The position numbers and the translations under genes were made by a program. Positions 22,301 through 30,650 of a stretch of DNA of 64,000 nt are shown one piece after another. A model generated the notes under the pieces. The model did not search any database. It saw only the letters and a list, made by a program, of their open reading frames with translations, and had not been told where the DNA came from. Location of the stretch: the NCBI GenBank assembly GCA_964019055.1, contig OZ025216.1:9194914-9258913 (forward strand), given 5' to 3'. The stretch's first letter is position 1; each line of letters begins with the position of its first letter. The stretch is from Anthopleura xanthogrammica. Taxonomy: Eukaryota; Cnidaria; Anthozoa; Actiniaria; Actiniidae.

Positions 22301-24456
22301 CAAAGAAAATACAGCCTATCAGAAGGCAGGAAAGCCGTTGTATATTCGTCGGTATTTAACTATTCCTTCCCATCATGCACTGCGCATTGAATCTACGCAT
22401 TTGTATATTCTATAGTGTAGGATAAAGTGGTTATACAATGGTTTCTCGTGGCATACCGTGGAATATCCCGCTCGTCACTTGTATTTTATTTGTATACACA
22501 CTCGCCTAAAGGCTCGTGTTTATACTAGAAACTACAAGTGACTCGTGGGATATTCCACGGTATGCCACTCGAAACCATTGTATAACTAGTATATATCCTA
22601 TCTATGAGTTTGACAGTTTGCTCTCGGTGTCTACAAGCAAGATCAGATAGAACATTTTGGAAGTTCCTGGACACATGAGATAATATCCTTTTTGACTTTT
22701 ATCCCATACAAAGTCTATACGCTGATCGACCATTTTGTTTTACAAACTCAGGGCATCTACTGCTTGTGCGTGACCAAAATTTCTCCCCATGCCACAATAA
22801 TGAATACGCGAGACAATAGACCTTTTTAGCTTCGTTGTTTGTTGTGCCCATTTCAGACCACGTGATGCCACTCTTGGGAGTTGAATCTTTCATGTGTAAA
22901 TATTTTAACAAAAGGACATTTCTCAAGGGAATGTCATGTGGTCTGAAATGGGCAATTTGCATAAGAAGCTAAAAAGGTCTATTGAAAGAGGAGTAAAACC
23001 TTTGCAAAGCGCGCAGAGACCTACTAACTGATGTTAGCTTGTTTTAAAATATGTCAAAAAATCGTGAGTCACAAAACTATTCCTGATATCTGTTTATTGG
23101 AGAGCTAGAATCGGATCAGTAGGTCTGTTCATCTTCAGCGGTTTTCACGTGATGAAGCGTGTAAAATATATTAGTATGGGTCAGATCAATGAAATTGTTC
23201 AAGCACTTCAGATAAACAAATGCACAGTACTTAAGAGAATGATGATGCTAATCAATGTTGCTTGTTATTCTCTGTTTCTTAGCGGTGAACTTTTGCGCCA
23301 GTGAGCCTTGTACTAATGGAGGAACGTGTAATAATAATTACAATAAAGGATATAATTGTTTCTGTCCATATGGATTCACCGGCAGACAATGTGAAACGAG
23401 TAAGTATTCCACACAACAAAACCACGCAGAAACCTGCCTTGGTATATTTGTGAAGTCGTCAATGTGTAAAGTGATACACAATCAGCTAAAGGTCAACCAA
23501 TCGCAGCGGAGAAGGACCATTGCAAAGCGCACAGTGACCAAATGATCCATATTTATGGGACAACAGTTACACCCTGATTTTGATCAGTTCGGAGGTTGTT
23601 TCAGGGTTCGATTTGCTAGTTAGCTATGCCCTGACTTTGATCAGCCTAGATCTTGTTCATAAAAAATTTCGATAATATATAGATTTAGGCACTGCCTTAA
23701 AGCGGAGCTCCCATAAATAGTATATATAGTGCTAAAAACGTGACAATTGTGTGACGCCGAATTACGCCCGTCCCGTGTTTTCCTTTGAGTCTCTGTGAAG
23801 TTTCATGTCATTTACATCAATATTGAGCGAGTACCGTGGTGGAGTATCCCTCAAAGGAAAACAAGAGAAATAAGTTAGAACATTTATTTGTATGATTTAT
23901 TGAATTTTGATTTTTTTTCTAAGGATCGTCATACATTGCCTTATAAGTCTGATATGATACCACAGAAACTCAGCTTGGGATACCTGCATGTGGCTCAACT
24001 GAGCCAACTGGGTGATGATAAGGTCTTCGAGAGTTTTTCTTTTGGTTTTCTGTTGTCCTCTCTCCGCATATATCAACTTCGTCATTCGAGTTGGCTTCAG
24101 TAAAAAAAAAAAAAAAAAAAAAGGAAAATGAAAAGCTATCAACATATTAGTCTTTCAGTAAAATATGTCGGAATAACATGTGACTCAATGCTATATGTTC
24201 ATTGAATGTCCAAGGGCGTAAATTTTGACAGGAATTATTTTAGTTCTAATCAGGTTTTCTTTTAAAATCTCCAGAAACAACGAGCAATTTCACCACACTC
24301 ATGTATACTGGCGCGGCTCTTCTGGCAGTCACAGTTTTAGTACTCATTATCCTCCTCCTTGTGGCACTCAAAATGGCAGAAAAAACATCGCTGCTTTCAT
24401 CTTCTTGTCCTCCGCCATCTACGGGGAACTCACATACCCAAAACGTGGAAGATTAA
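7924..24456 (+). CDS. type I membrane protein: signal peptide, F5/8C (discoidin), two EGF, TM anchor
   Basis: Six exons join in frame to 321 codons plus stop: 7924-8014, 17517-17836, 19433-19574, 20489-20602, 23283-23399, 24275-24456. All borders are AG/GT, with intron phases 1, 0, 1, 1, 1. Exon 1 encodes a signal peptide (MKATFLPHGVLSFFFFVLVI). Exons 2-3 make the F5/8C domain (residues 31-184, starting CWDKPVG, with DYLQIDLGK and ending RVEAYGF). Exons 4 and 5 are each one six-cysteine EGF domain. Exon 6 gives a TM helix (about 272-297) and a short tail ending NVED. F5/8C and EGF domains usually bind glycans, lipids or proteins outside the cell, so a surface receptor or adhesion role is likely; the ligand is unknown. 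The usual last cysteine of F5/8C is Phe here. Introns 1 and 4 are loaded with repeats, and a broken ZP exon lies in intron 4. Confidence 0.8.
9190..9253. repeat. (ATT)n microsatellite
   Basis: About 20 ATT units with two small interruptions, in intron 1 of the discoidin/EGF gene. Confidence 0.9.
9511..9810. repeat. 93-bp tandem repeat inside the TIR element
   Basis: The marker TAATAACC recurs at 9511, 9604, 9697 and 9790, a constant 93-bp period with few substitutions (about 3.2 copies). Each unit holds several GGTTATAACAACC-type dyads. Confidence 0.85.
10890..11015. repeat. foldback repeat, same family as 31033-31186
   Basis: The ends are inverse to each other (AAACTTGACTCTCTCAAACTA on one side, a TTTTGAGAGAATCA form on the other), around a central AGAGATTATAATCTCT palindrome. 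A relative lies in photolyase intron 1. Confidence 0.6.
12143..12191. repeat. (TA)n microsatellite
   Basis: About 24 TA units directly before the long palindrome; a second TA run lies at 13118-13147 after the last related copy. Confidence 0.9.
12292..12331 (-). ncRNA. hammerhead-ribozyme-like motif, minus-strand copy
   Basis: Exact reverse complement of the motif at 12340-12379: CUGAAGA core, stem II closed by GUAA, GAAA, short stem III and a 4-bp stem I. See that entry for pairing details. Confidence 0.45.
12340..12379 (+). ncRNA. type I hammerhead-ribozyme-like motif
   Basis: The strand reads CTGT, the core CTGAAGA (fits CUGANGA), stem II CGC/GCG with a GUAA tetraloop, GAAA, stem III ACU/AGU with a CCG loop, A at position 17, then ACAG. 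Stem I pairs 12340-12343 with 12376-12379. Predicted cleavage lies after 12375. The conserved core is complete, but positions 10.1 and 11.1 form a U-U mismatch where a pair is normal, which may weaken activity. Minimal hammerheads with a very short stem III are known from Penelope-like elements and animal retrozymes. Activity is unproven. Confidence 0.5.
12545..13041 (+). mobile_element. LINE 3' fragment (CR1-like)
   Basis: The frame 12556-12684 reads PYRNLYIPEANSKREYSLPC, then ISTFKSLIRKHDFPA and stop, typical of the last residues of LINE ORF2. A 3' UTR follows, ending near 13037 with GGGCCACCCTGTGTAAATAA. The fragment sits between two copies of the hammerhead-like repeat, so it probably landed in that element. 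Confidence 0.7.
13041..13115 (+). repeat. third copy of the hammerhead-bearing repeat, 5' truncated
   Basis: Identical to the plus-strand palindrome arm from AAGATCGCGTAAGCG onward, but the core start is broken (CTAAGA instead of CTGAAGA), so stem I and the core cannot form. Followed by TA repeats. Confidence 0.75.
13349..13412. repeat. palindromic (ATA)n/(ATT)n microsatellite
   Basis: About 12 ATA/AAT units switch directly to about 8 ATT units, giving a perfect inverted repeat of trinucleotides. Confidence 0.9.
13420..13645 (-). pseudogene. LINE C-terminal domain fragment
   Basis: The minus frame includes NIWDVPFHLEKPPENGANRI, then DMAVMNKETSTCL and KQDKYTELRAGIK. This resembles the domain that follows the RT in a LINE family common in cnidarians. 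Same strand and expected order as the piece at 14409-14760, but 770 bp of unrelated DNA lies between. Confidence 0.5.
14409..14760 (-). pseudogene. LINE reverse-transcriptase thumb-region fragment
   Basis: The minus frame includes SIPRKIRATNTFALSLLQYY, LRELDRRCRDIIRENG and YLPEEQGGSALKCIEDIYKL, close to the region after the RT palm in R2/R4-type LINE proteins. The catalytic part is absent. Probably one dead element with 13420-13645. Confidence 0.6.
15024..15822. mobile_element. 0.8-kb TIR element with a GAT microsatellite inside
   Basis: The left end GGGACTGGTCAGAAATCAGC is nearly the inverse of the right end (..AATTTCTGACAAGTCCC), and the inversion continues through G-rich and GAGGGTCA-type motifs. 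Interior 15340-15480 is an imperfect GAT array. No protein is coded. It lies in intron 1 of the discoidin/EGF gene. Confidence 0.7.
16560..16856. repeat. (CCAAA)n pentanucleotide microsatellite
   Basis: About 56 almost perfect AAACC units, then CAAAA units. The long frames it yields on both strands are artefacts. Confidence 0.97.
16911..17341. mobile_element. foldback MITE with CTGCGTAGCAG ends
   Basis: The left end TAGCCTGCGTAGCAGGCGG is mirrored by CTGCTACGCAGACTA at the right. An inner palindrome (16985-17095) centres on AAAACAATATTGTTTT and carries GACTCCACGCCCGGGGGATA-type arms, with a further partial copy at 17100-17160. Confidence 0.75.
17837..19432. other. intron 2 content: repeats only
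   Basis: Intron of the discoidin/EGF gene. It contains a possible element whose ends are GGTGGCTGCCTACTA (near 18794) and its inverse TAGTAGGCAGCCAC (near 19385), plus CpG-rich patches around 18030-18115. No exon is recognised. Confidence 0.4.
20737..21030. repeat. minisatellite, four ~70-bp units
   Basis: Four imperfect units share TGAACCTTGG, AAATCCCATGTTGG and TTCCCAGTGACCTA. Frames through the array give repeated EPWGNPMLVIP-like peptides, but they lie in intron 4 and end in stops, so coding is unlikely. Confidence 0.75.
21129..21284 (+). pseudogene. relic of a ZP-domain exon
   Basis: After an AG acceptor in the expected phase 1, the frame reads NVTCGNTYMQIDLKNSYFSD then IDWR, aligning with [18 protein letters not shown] of the ZP genes A-C. 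The continuation LKDKSCKATRTEHTTI is in another frame (net +5 bases), followed by stop codons. The second half of the ZP-N exon is absent. It lies between the two EGF exons of the discoidin/EGF gene and is probably skipped. Confidence 0.75.
22034..22390 (+). CDS. unrecognised 118-codon reading frame
   Basis: Open frame in intron 4 of the discoidin/EGF gene, starting with ATG and containing WQVGEDRTPFKSVGVLLKNG. It has no signal peptide, TM helix or domain I know. An inverted repeat (ATCGCTGGAGA near 21972, ATTATCTCCAGCGAT at 22021-22035) overlaps the start. It could be a mobile-element fragment or chance. Confidence 0.25.
   Translation: MRVVQNHSKVKAYRNGYLLMEFWNIKLRRATTWQVGEDRTPFKSVGVLLKNGIIYFFNEGGSSPYNAFLIPLHINFAHTAKNIQGFIPHQRKYSLSEGRKAVVYSSVFNYSFPSCTAH
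22413..22605. mobile_element. foldback MITE
   Basis: Arms of about 75 bp are inverse copies (GGTTATACAATGGTTTC, GGCATACCGTGGAATATCCC) around a CGCCTAAAGGCTCG centre. No coding sequence. Confidence 0.8.
22814..22984. mobile_element. foldback MITE, CAGACCACGTG family, copy 1
   Basis: Inverted arms TAGACCTTTTTAGCTTC..CCCATTTCAGACCACGTG and their inverse flank a ~55-bp middle. Relatives lie at 27875-28030 and 33905-34060. Confidence 0.7.
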
Positions 24457-24544
24457 GATGGTGAAAGAAAGAAGATGGAAATATAGTTTCTGGAATAGCA
24501 CGCACGCAAAGAATCAGCACGCACCTTTGGAACACTTTAAAATC

Positions 24545-26610
24545 TCGAGTATGTTTTTGTTTCTCCTACATTGATTTTATTACTATAAAATCCTAAGCTT
24601 TCGGGTCATTGACCATACGTCAGGAGGAGTGAAAAAATTTAACGTAGAAGAAACCAAATTATACTCGATATCAATGAAACCTACGTACAAGACCGTATTA
24701 AAACTTTAAAATCTCTTTATAGGTTGACGTGATGTTTATAAAAATTGCCATTGTGATGTTAATGTGTCAACCATATGCATTTTAACAATAGGTTTTGTCA
24801 CTTTGATTTGTTGGATTGTCCAATAGATTTCTGGTTGGCAATTTAGATAACAATCAAGCAAAACAAATTTTGTCGCCATTTTTCGTCATCATTTAAAAGA
24901 CGTTTGCTGTCAAATTAACTTGCATTTATATTTTCTTTTAAATTTTGCACAAACAAAGATGCATCATATTCCTGTCCGAAATATCAAAGCAAAATTGGTA
25001 TTCTGTGTGGAAATGAAGCAGCTATGCCAAAAGAAAATGCAGCTATGAGAGTTAGGCAGGTTGAGCGGAGATTGTAACTGAGTAACGGGTGACCTGACCT
25101 CACAGGTCTCCAAACAAAACTTAGTTCTCAGCTCTCCTAATATAGGTTATATTATCAAATGTAATATCCAACGAATTATAATCACATTTTTATTTGCGCA
25201 CAAACTATCGCTTTGAGTGGAAAAAATAAAACTCAGAAGCAAAGCAGGTGTTCAGTTGTTCTTTCCCCATGATGAAGATCATGATGATGATGATGATGAT
25301 AATGATGATGCATGATGAAGCTGATATTGATATGATGATGATAATGACAATATGATGATGATGATGATGATGATGATGGTGGTGATGGTGATGATGGTGG
25401 TGGTAGTGATGACGATATGATGATGATGAGTTTATGAACTAATCTAAAATGTAAATACACATAATTCTTTCTTGAATTTTGTCAAAAGTCGAACTCAAAA
25501 CAGCATGTCTTTGCAAATTCTTTTGTTTGGAGAAGAACGATCTTGCTGAAGCGAGGAAGCTTTGCATAGTAGGTAGCCTCCTTTGCAGACGTTCTTAGGG
25601 TCGTCACTTGTGAATCAGTCACGTCGTCACTCAACGTTTCTCTCCCCACACGTGTTCGTGGGGAGAGAAGTATTGCGTGACGACCCTAAGAGCGTCTGCG
25701 TAGGAGGCTACATAGTAGGCGACTGTCTGTTTTATTCGATTTCAGTTCCTCCTCCCCCCATTTCTGTATCTGCAATTGCTACAGAAATAGAGGCTACGTC
25801 GTCGATAATAGTTGTGCTACAAAGGAACTAATATCAAATTTTGTATATTTCAGCCAATCCTACTCGGGTTCCCTGTGGTTTAAATTTCTGTCGGATAGTC
25901 TTAGATACTAACATAAGACCCCCCCCCCCCCCCCGATCTCAAATCACCTTACAATCCTTATAATATCAAAGAACTAAAGTATAAAAGGCTTTATGTAAAC
26001 TTTGAAGTAGTCAAATGCATTTAAAATTCATTTATTTGTATTTAACCTGAACTTGGGCTCCCTGTGGTTTTTGGTGAAAATTTGAAATGCCAACATGTGC
26101 CCCTCCCAGATCCCTGATCTGTGGGCACCCCTTCTGATCTAATATCAAAGAGATTCTTTAGATTCTGTCGCTGATACTCAGGCTAACTGCTCCATTGTTC
26201 ACCTACTTGGGTAAACCGTAAAATCTCATGATCCATTGTTTTCTTTTATTCTTTATCAATTAACTGGTACTAACTAAATTGTCAAATTCTTTCATGGGAT
26301 ATAAATAAAATCACTCTTATGATATTTTGAGAAATAGCTTTTTGACATTGCATATTTTAATAAAGAGTGACAGTTAAAGTCATATTTATTTCTCCATGTT
26401 TGATTTTGTTTTCAAAGGAAACCAGTTATTTCATTCACAATTTGTAACTTTTAAAATACCTTTTTACTAGAAAGAACAAGCTGATAAAAGATTTTCTCTG
26501 GATTTTGATTTCAATAAGAAAAAAACCGTTGCTACTTTGACTTTCTTGAAAAAATCTTAAATCTTAAAGTATACATTAAATATGACATTGCACATCTCCC
26601 AGGTAAAACC
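24545..26610. repeat. duplicated 3'-flank segment, right copy
   Basis: Homologous to 1-1510 in the same orientation. It starts about 90 bp after the stop codon of the discoidin/EGF gene and includes a GAT microsatellite (25267-25432). Extra DNA here includes 24747-24962, a foldback element at 25566-25715 and a poly-C tract at 25919. No coding exon is seen. Confidence 0.8.
25566..25715. mobile_element. foldback MITE
   Basis: The arms GTAGCCTCCTTTGCAGACGT / CGTCTGCGTAGGAGGCTAC and CTTAGGGTCGTCAC / GTGACGACCCTAAG are inverse, around CTCTCCCCACACGTG/CGTGGGGAGAG. Present in the right flank copy and absent from the left one, so it inserted after the duplication. Confidence 0.75.
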
Positions 26611-26657
26611 CCCTTATTTCATGCGTATTCTCGTTGAACTACTAAATTATAAGGCTT

Positions 26658-26801
26658 ATATAGACCCTTTAACGTGACCTTAAAGAAGCTCAATTTCGAG
26701 GACAAAGCAAAGCTTAAGAAGTTCAATCTCCTGAGAATTGGAACCTATTTTTTGTCCTCCAAATTGAGCTGCATTCCGACGTGCTGCAAGGGGTCTATGT
26801 T
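26658..26801. mobile_element. short TIR element directly after the DCTN3 stop codon
   Basis: The ends TATAGACCCTTT and AAGGGGTCTATG are inverse, as are inner AGCTCAATTTCGAGGACA and TGTCCTCCAAATTGAGCT. It begins 12 bp past the end of DCTN3 coding sequence. Confidence 0.65.
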
Positions 26802-26812
26802 TGGTGGATAAT

Positions 26813-29800
26813 TTATTCTAAGGGTTTGGTGTCCAGATCTACTTCCATTCTTGTTAGGATGTTATCCCATTCAATGAACTGCTTAGACAACATGGAGACC
26901 TGCAGATGATTGGTCAAGGATAATATACTGATAAATTTAAGAAGAAGTGCTGTCTGATGAAGAAGGGTTGTATAACTGCAGAATGGATGCATGAATTAAT
27001 GACTTCTGGGAAATGAAGCAAAATTTAGAGAGAAAAAAAAACCAGAAAAAAGGGAAATAAATAAAGAGATAGTGGTGAAGATTAAAATACACTCAAGAAG
27101 AGAAGAAAAAAACCCGAGAGAAACATGAAAGGAAAGAGAAAAATGGGAAAATAATCTTGGGAAAGCATCTAACCTATACTGCTTTCCTCCTCCCTCAATC
27201 TTCCCATTTCTCCCTTCTCTCCTTCCTTTCCATTTTTTCTTCCTATACTAGGAAGTCCTAAAAGTCCTCAAGGTTTATAAAGTATTAAGAACAGAAAGGA
27301 TACAATATTGTTGTAATTTGAAAGAAGCTTGCTGAGTTGTGAACTTGTTTCTTCTGCTTCTTCCTATCAAACAAAAAAAAATAAATTAATAAAAAATGTT
27401 GATTCATCTGAGCTAAATTTGTTTTAATTGAACCAGGTTGAACCAAGCTTTTCAGCGAAGTGGCCATCTTCAAGGTTGTGAAAGTGCATGCATAGTCAAT
27501 GGAAAAATTGGTTTCAGACAGAATCACTGCAAGGGAAAATAGAGAAACCGTAATACTGTAGTGTAGACCTCTTTAGCTCAGGCGTAATGGTTATAACTTA
27601 TTGCGATTTTGAGCCGCCAATACAGGTTTATATTGGCAGTTAGTTGGGAGAAAATATATTAAGTATTGGCCCTAGTTGCGAAGGGAGGAAGGCCAATACA
27701 GAATATATTTTCTTCCAACGCCGTCAATATAACTTGTATTGGGGGCTCATAATCGCAATAATTTTTGTATCGCCATATTTTTCTACCGCACAGTAATTCT
27801 GAGCCGACAATACGGGTGTATACTGGTGGCTCTCTCCCGATCAAACTTATAGGAGAATTGTGATACTTTTCAGTATTCAGACCGTGTATCATTCTCTTGA
27901 GAATAAGATTCTTTGTTCAAGTTATATACATGTTCATGTCACTGTCTTCTCATATGAAGCCATTAAACAAAGAAATGATACTCTAGGGAATGACACGTGG
28001 TCTGAAATGGGAAAACATAGAGGTCTATTGGGAAACGCAAAGCTATCAGCAGGTTGTGCAACAACTGTAATTATTAATTTAATTTGGAAAAAATAAATTG
28101 ATTGAAATTTATTGATTGATTGAAACGGCGGAGTTACTGTGTGGTACAAATATTGGGATTCCAGTGATACCAGTATGTTATTGTATCCGTTGAAGGAATC
28201 CCTGAAGAAAATTGTAAGGTTTTCAGACTACTCTGAACTGATCATAGTTTACCTGGTGGTTTATTTGAACCTCAATTAGTGGCTGCATCTTGGAGGACCA
28301 GGTAGGGAGATCTACAAAACATTAACAACAACAATAAGGGATTTCATTAGAAGCCGACAACCATTGAACTCTGGTGTCTACTTTTCCTATCTGAGCTACC
28401 TACTTTTGCCAGTTCATGTCTCAATAAATATTATACCTGTTAATGAAGGTTTTTATTTTATTTTTACAGCTGCCTAATTTAGTAGGCTATCTGCCTTCTT
28501 GAAATTATAACGAAATCCCTGAACAATTGCACATCTCAAGGAAAAACAGTAGATACTATGGAAAGTGAAATCAAAGAGATTGTTATATGTACTATAGCCA
28601 AAAACATAAAATAGGAAATAAAAGATAGCAGAAAACTCATTCATCAGTCACTAGCTAGTGCAGGGGCTCGAAAAAAAAATCCAAGTCCACCTGACAGTAA
28701 AAAGTGTCCACAACCACAAGTCTCCCTGTAGCTCTGTGGTAGAGCATCCGACTGGTATCCAGAGGGTCATGGGTTTGATTCCTGTCAGGTGGACTAGGAA
28801 TTTTTCTGAGCCCTTGCACAAGCTATTGACTACTGAACCAGTTTTCTAACATAAAATGGGAATTTGGAAATTCTAGGAAGGGAAAAAGAGATGGTGGTTT
28901 ATATGACAATATATAGAGGAATATGATATTACTATTTTAAAAGAAGAAGTAATAGTACCTTTTAGTGGTTCTGTGCTGACAATCTTTTTAAGGTCCTCAA
29001 TTTCATGAAGTTTTTCACAGCATGATTGCAACTGGTTTTCACCTTAAATTTCATACAATGATAGTAATGATAAATATCACTGTTGAAAAAAATAGATTTA
29101 TCTTATGTAGGGAGTCATTTGCTCTGTCTTCTGAGTCAAAGACTTGTATTTAAGCTTTACATTATTTAGAATTTGATTTTTGCAGAGGAAGGAAAAGTGG
29201 CAAACCCGAAGAAAAACCCTCAAATTAAGGACAGGAGAGAACCAACAAGCAACTTTACTCACAGGACAACAAGCTCTGGAATTGAACCTGGTCCGCATTG
29301 GTGAGAGAGGAGGTGTATTAGCAGCATTTTTCAAAAACAAGAAGGTATTGCATGAATATATTCATGAATACCATACGTACTACATAGTTTCATTCAGTGA
29401 CCATGAATAATAGATCCAAGTAAAGGTTGGAGTTATCGTGCATGATAAACGATGGTTTTGCCATGTGCTACAATCCCAACCTCAGCTTGGAACTACAATG
29501 ATATGTGGTCACTGAACAGAACTGTAAAAAGGAGTATAAGAGCCCAACACAGGAGAACTTTGTAACATAAGAATTAAAAATTCCATGTACTGTATAGAAA
29601 CCTGCTATGATGATATCTGCCTTGACGTCATCACTTAATGCTACTCTCTCAAGGAACTCTGTGGAAAGGTAGTTCTCCAGCTCTTTAACTAAAGAAACAA
29701 TTACAGCATAATACATGTAAATATTGCCGAAGGAAAGTAATGTAGATCAATTACATTTGTATTTCAAACAGCTAAAGATGTGTGTTGTGGCACTACATTG

Positions 29801-30478
29801 ACCTCCTCCCTCCCCCACAGGGGAGACTATCTTGTACATGTAATATGTAGAGTAATATTACCTGGCCCGTGAAAAAAAAGAGTATAAACACAATATAGTT
29901 GCAGACACGAATTTCATTGTTTTCTTTGACTTTACTTTGACTTTTGGTTATGAACTAATAATTTTTTCATGGGCTGAATCAGATTACTGTATAGAGAAAG
30001 CATAGAAATTGCTGTTAACACAATCCCTTATCTCAAACATACAGTACGATACATCTTCATAATCGAATATGATTATCTCAGTTTATATTGTAACACTATT
30101 TTGAATCAATAACTAACAACAGACTAGACTTACTCTTTTTCCATGTTTCTGAAATTCGATAATACTTTGTAGACAGCCGCTGCAGTTCATTCTGTACTCG
30201 TACCAGAGTATCTAAGCACTGTTGACGAGAAATAACGCAAGAACAATCACAACAATCATACAGTAAACTTCAATATCATCGATGACAAATTAAGATGGCG
30301 ACCTTAAAATTCTCAAATCATCAGAGAAAATTTAATTCTTTATGTAGAAAAATTTAGCCTATCTTACCGATTCGTTCTGAAATTTCTTCAAATCCTCTTC
30401 ATTGCTTAAAACTTGTGTTTCTAACTCCTCAATTCGTCGTTCAAGGATAGTCATAACCTCTCCCTTCTCATCCGCCAT
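26813..30478 (-). CDS. DCTN3: dynactin subunit 3 (p24)
   Basis: Seven minus-strand exons join to 190 codons plus stop: 30368-30478, 30134-30218, 29602-29688, 28959-29042, 28253-28311, 27304-27363, 26813-26899. All borders are GT/AG and all phases agree. The length fits the family (186 aa in human). Family hallmarks appear in order: N-terminal coiled coil (ILERRIEELETQVL), WKKIKELENYLSTEFLERVA, SSKMQPLIEVQINHQ and the C-terminal MLSKQFIEWDNIL. DCTN3 sits in the shoulder of dynactin, the cofactor that links dynein to cargo, and acts in the cytosol. The start ATG lies in an AAGATGGCGGA context. The gene is head-to-head with the photolyase. Donor 3 (GTTTCT) is weak. AATAAA overlaps the stop codon. 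Confidence 0.92.
27598..27762. mobile_element. foldback MITE in DCTN3 intron 5
   Basis: Arms TTATTGCGATTTTGAGCC..CCAATAC and GTATTGGGGGCTCATAATCG are inverse, with further inverse AATATATTTTCTTCC pieces. A partial extra end lies at 27790-27835. Confidence 0.75.
27875..28030. mobile_element. foldback MITE, CAGACCACGTG family, copy 2
   Basis: The ends CAGACCGTGTATCATTCTC and GAATGACACGTGGTCTG are inverse. The whole unit matches 33905-34060 in reverse orientation, including ACAAAGAAATGATACTC. Confidence 0.75.
28650..28830. mobile_element. foldback element carrying a tRNA-like promoter
   Basis: Outer arms are inverse: TAGTGCAGGGGCTCGAAAAA..CCACCTGACAG and CTGTCAGGTGGACT..GAGCCCTTGCAC. Inside, 28722-28788 looks like a tRNA body with an A box (TAGCTCTGTGGTAGAGC) and a B box (GGGTTTGATTCC). 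It is probably a tRNA-derived SINE with palindromic ends, in DCTN3 intron 4. It is not a working tRNA, because no acceptor stem is apparent. Confidence 0.65.
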
Positions 30479-30650
30479 CTTGAATTGTAAACACGCGCCT
30501 GCGATTCATAACATTCAGCGGATATCACAAAAGTTCATGCTCAGGAATTCTTTAGAGCTTAGTCTCCCATTGAGCTCACGTCCAAGATGGCGGCGCGCAG
30601 AACAAAAACAAAGTCACGTTACGTAACCAAACAAGAAGAATACATAAAAA
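30479..30650. promoter_or_regulatory. divergent promoter of DCTN3 and (6-4) photolyase, with D-box
   Basis: Only 172 bp separate the two start codons. GTTACGTAAC at 30618-30627 is a perfect palindromic D-box (RTTAYGTAAY, PAR-bZIP site), overlapped by CACGTT (30615-30620), an E'-box form. AAGATGGCGGC (30584-30594) fits a YY1 site, typical of TATA-less divergent promoters. In fish, D-boxes drive light induction of photolyase and cryptochrome genes; the same use here is inference. Confidence 0.6.

Noticed and set aside
28722..28788. Functional tRNA gene
   Set aside because: A and B boxes are present but no proper acceptor stem is apparent and the sequence is embedded in inverted repeats; a tRNA-derived SINE fits better.
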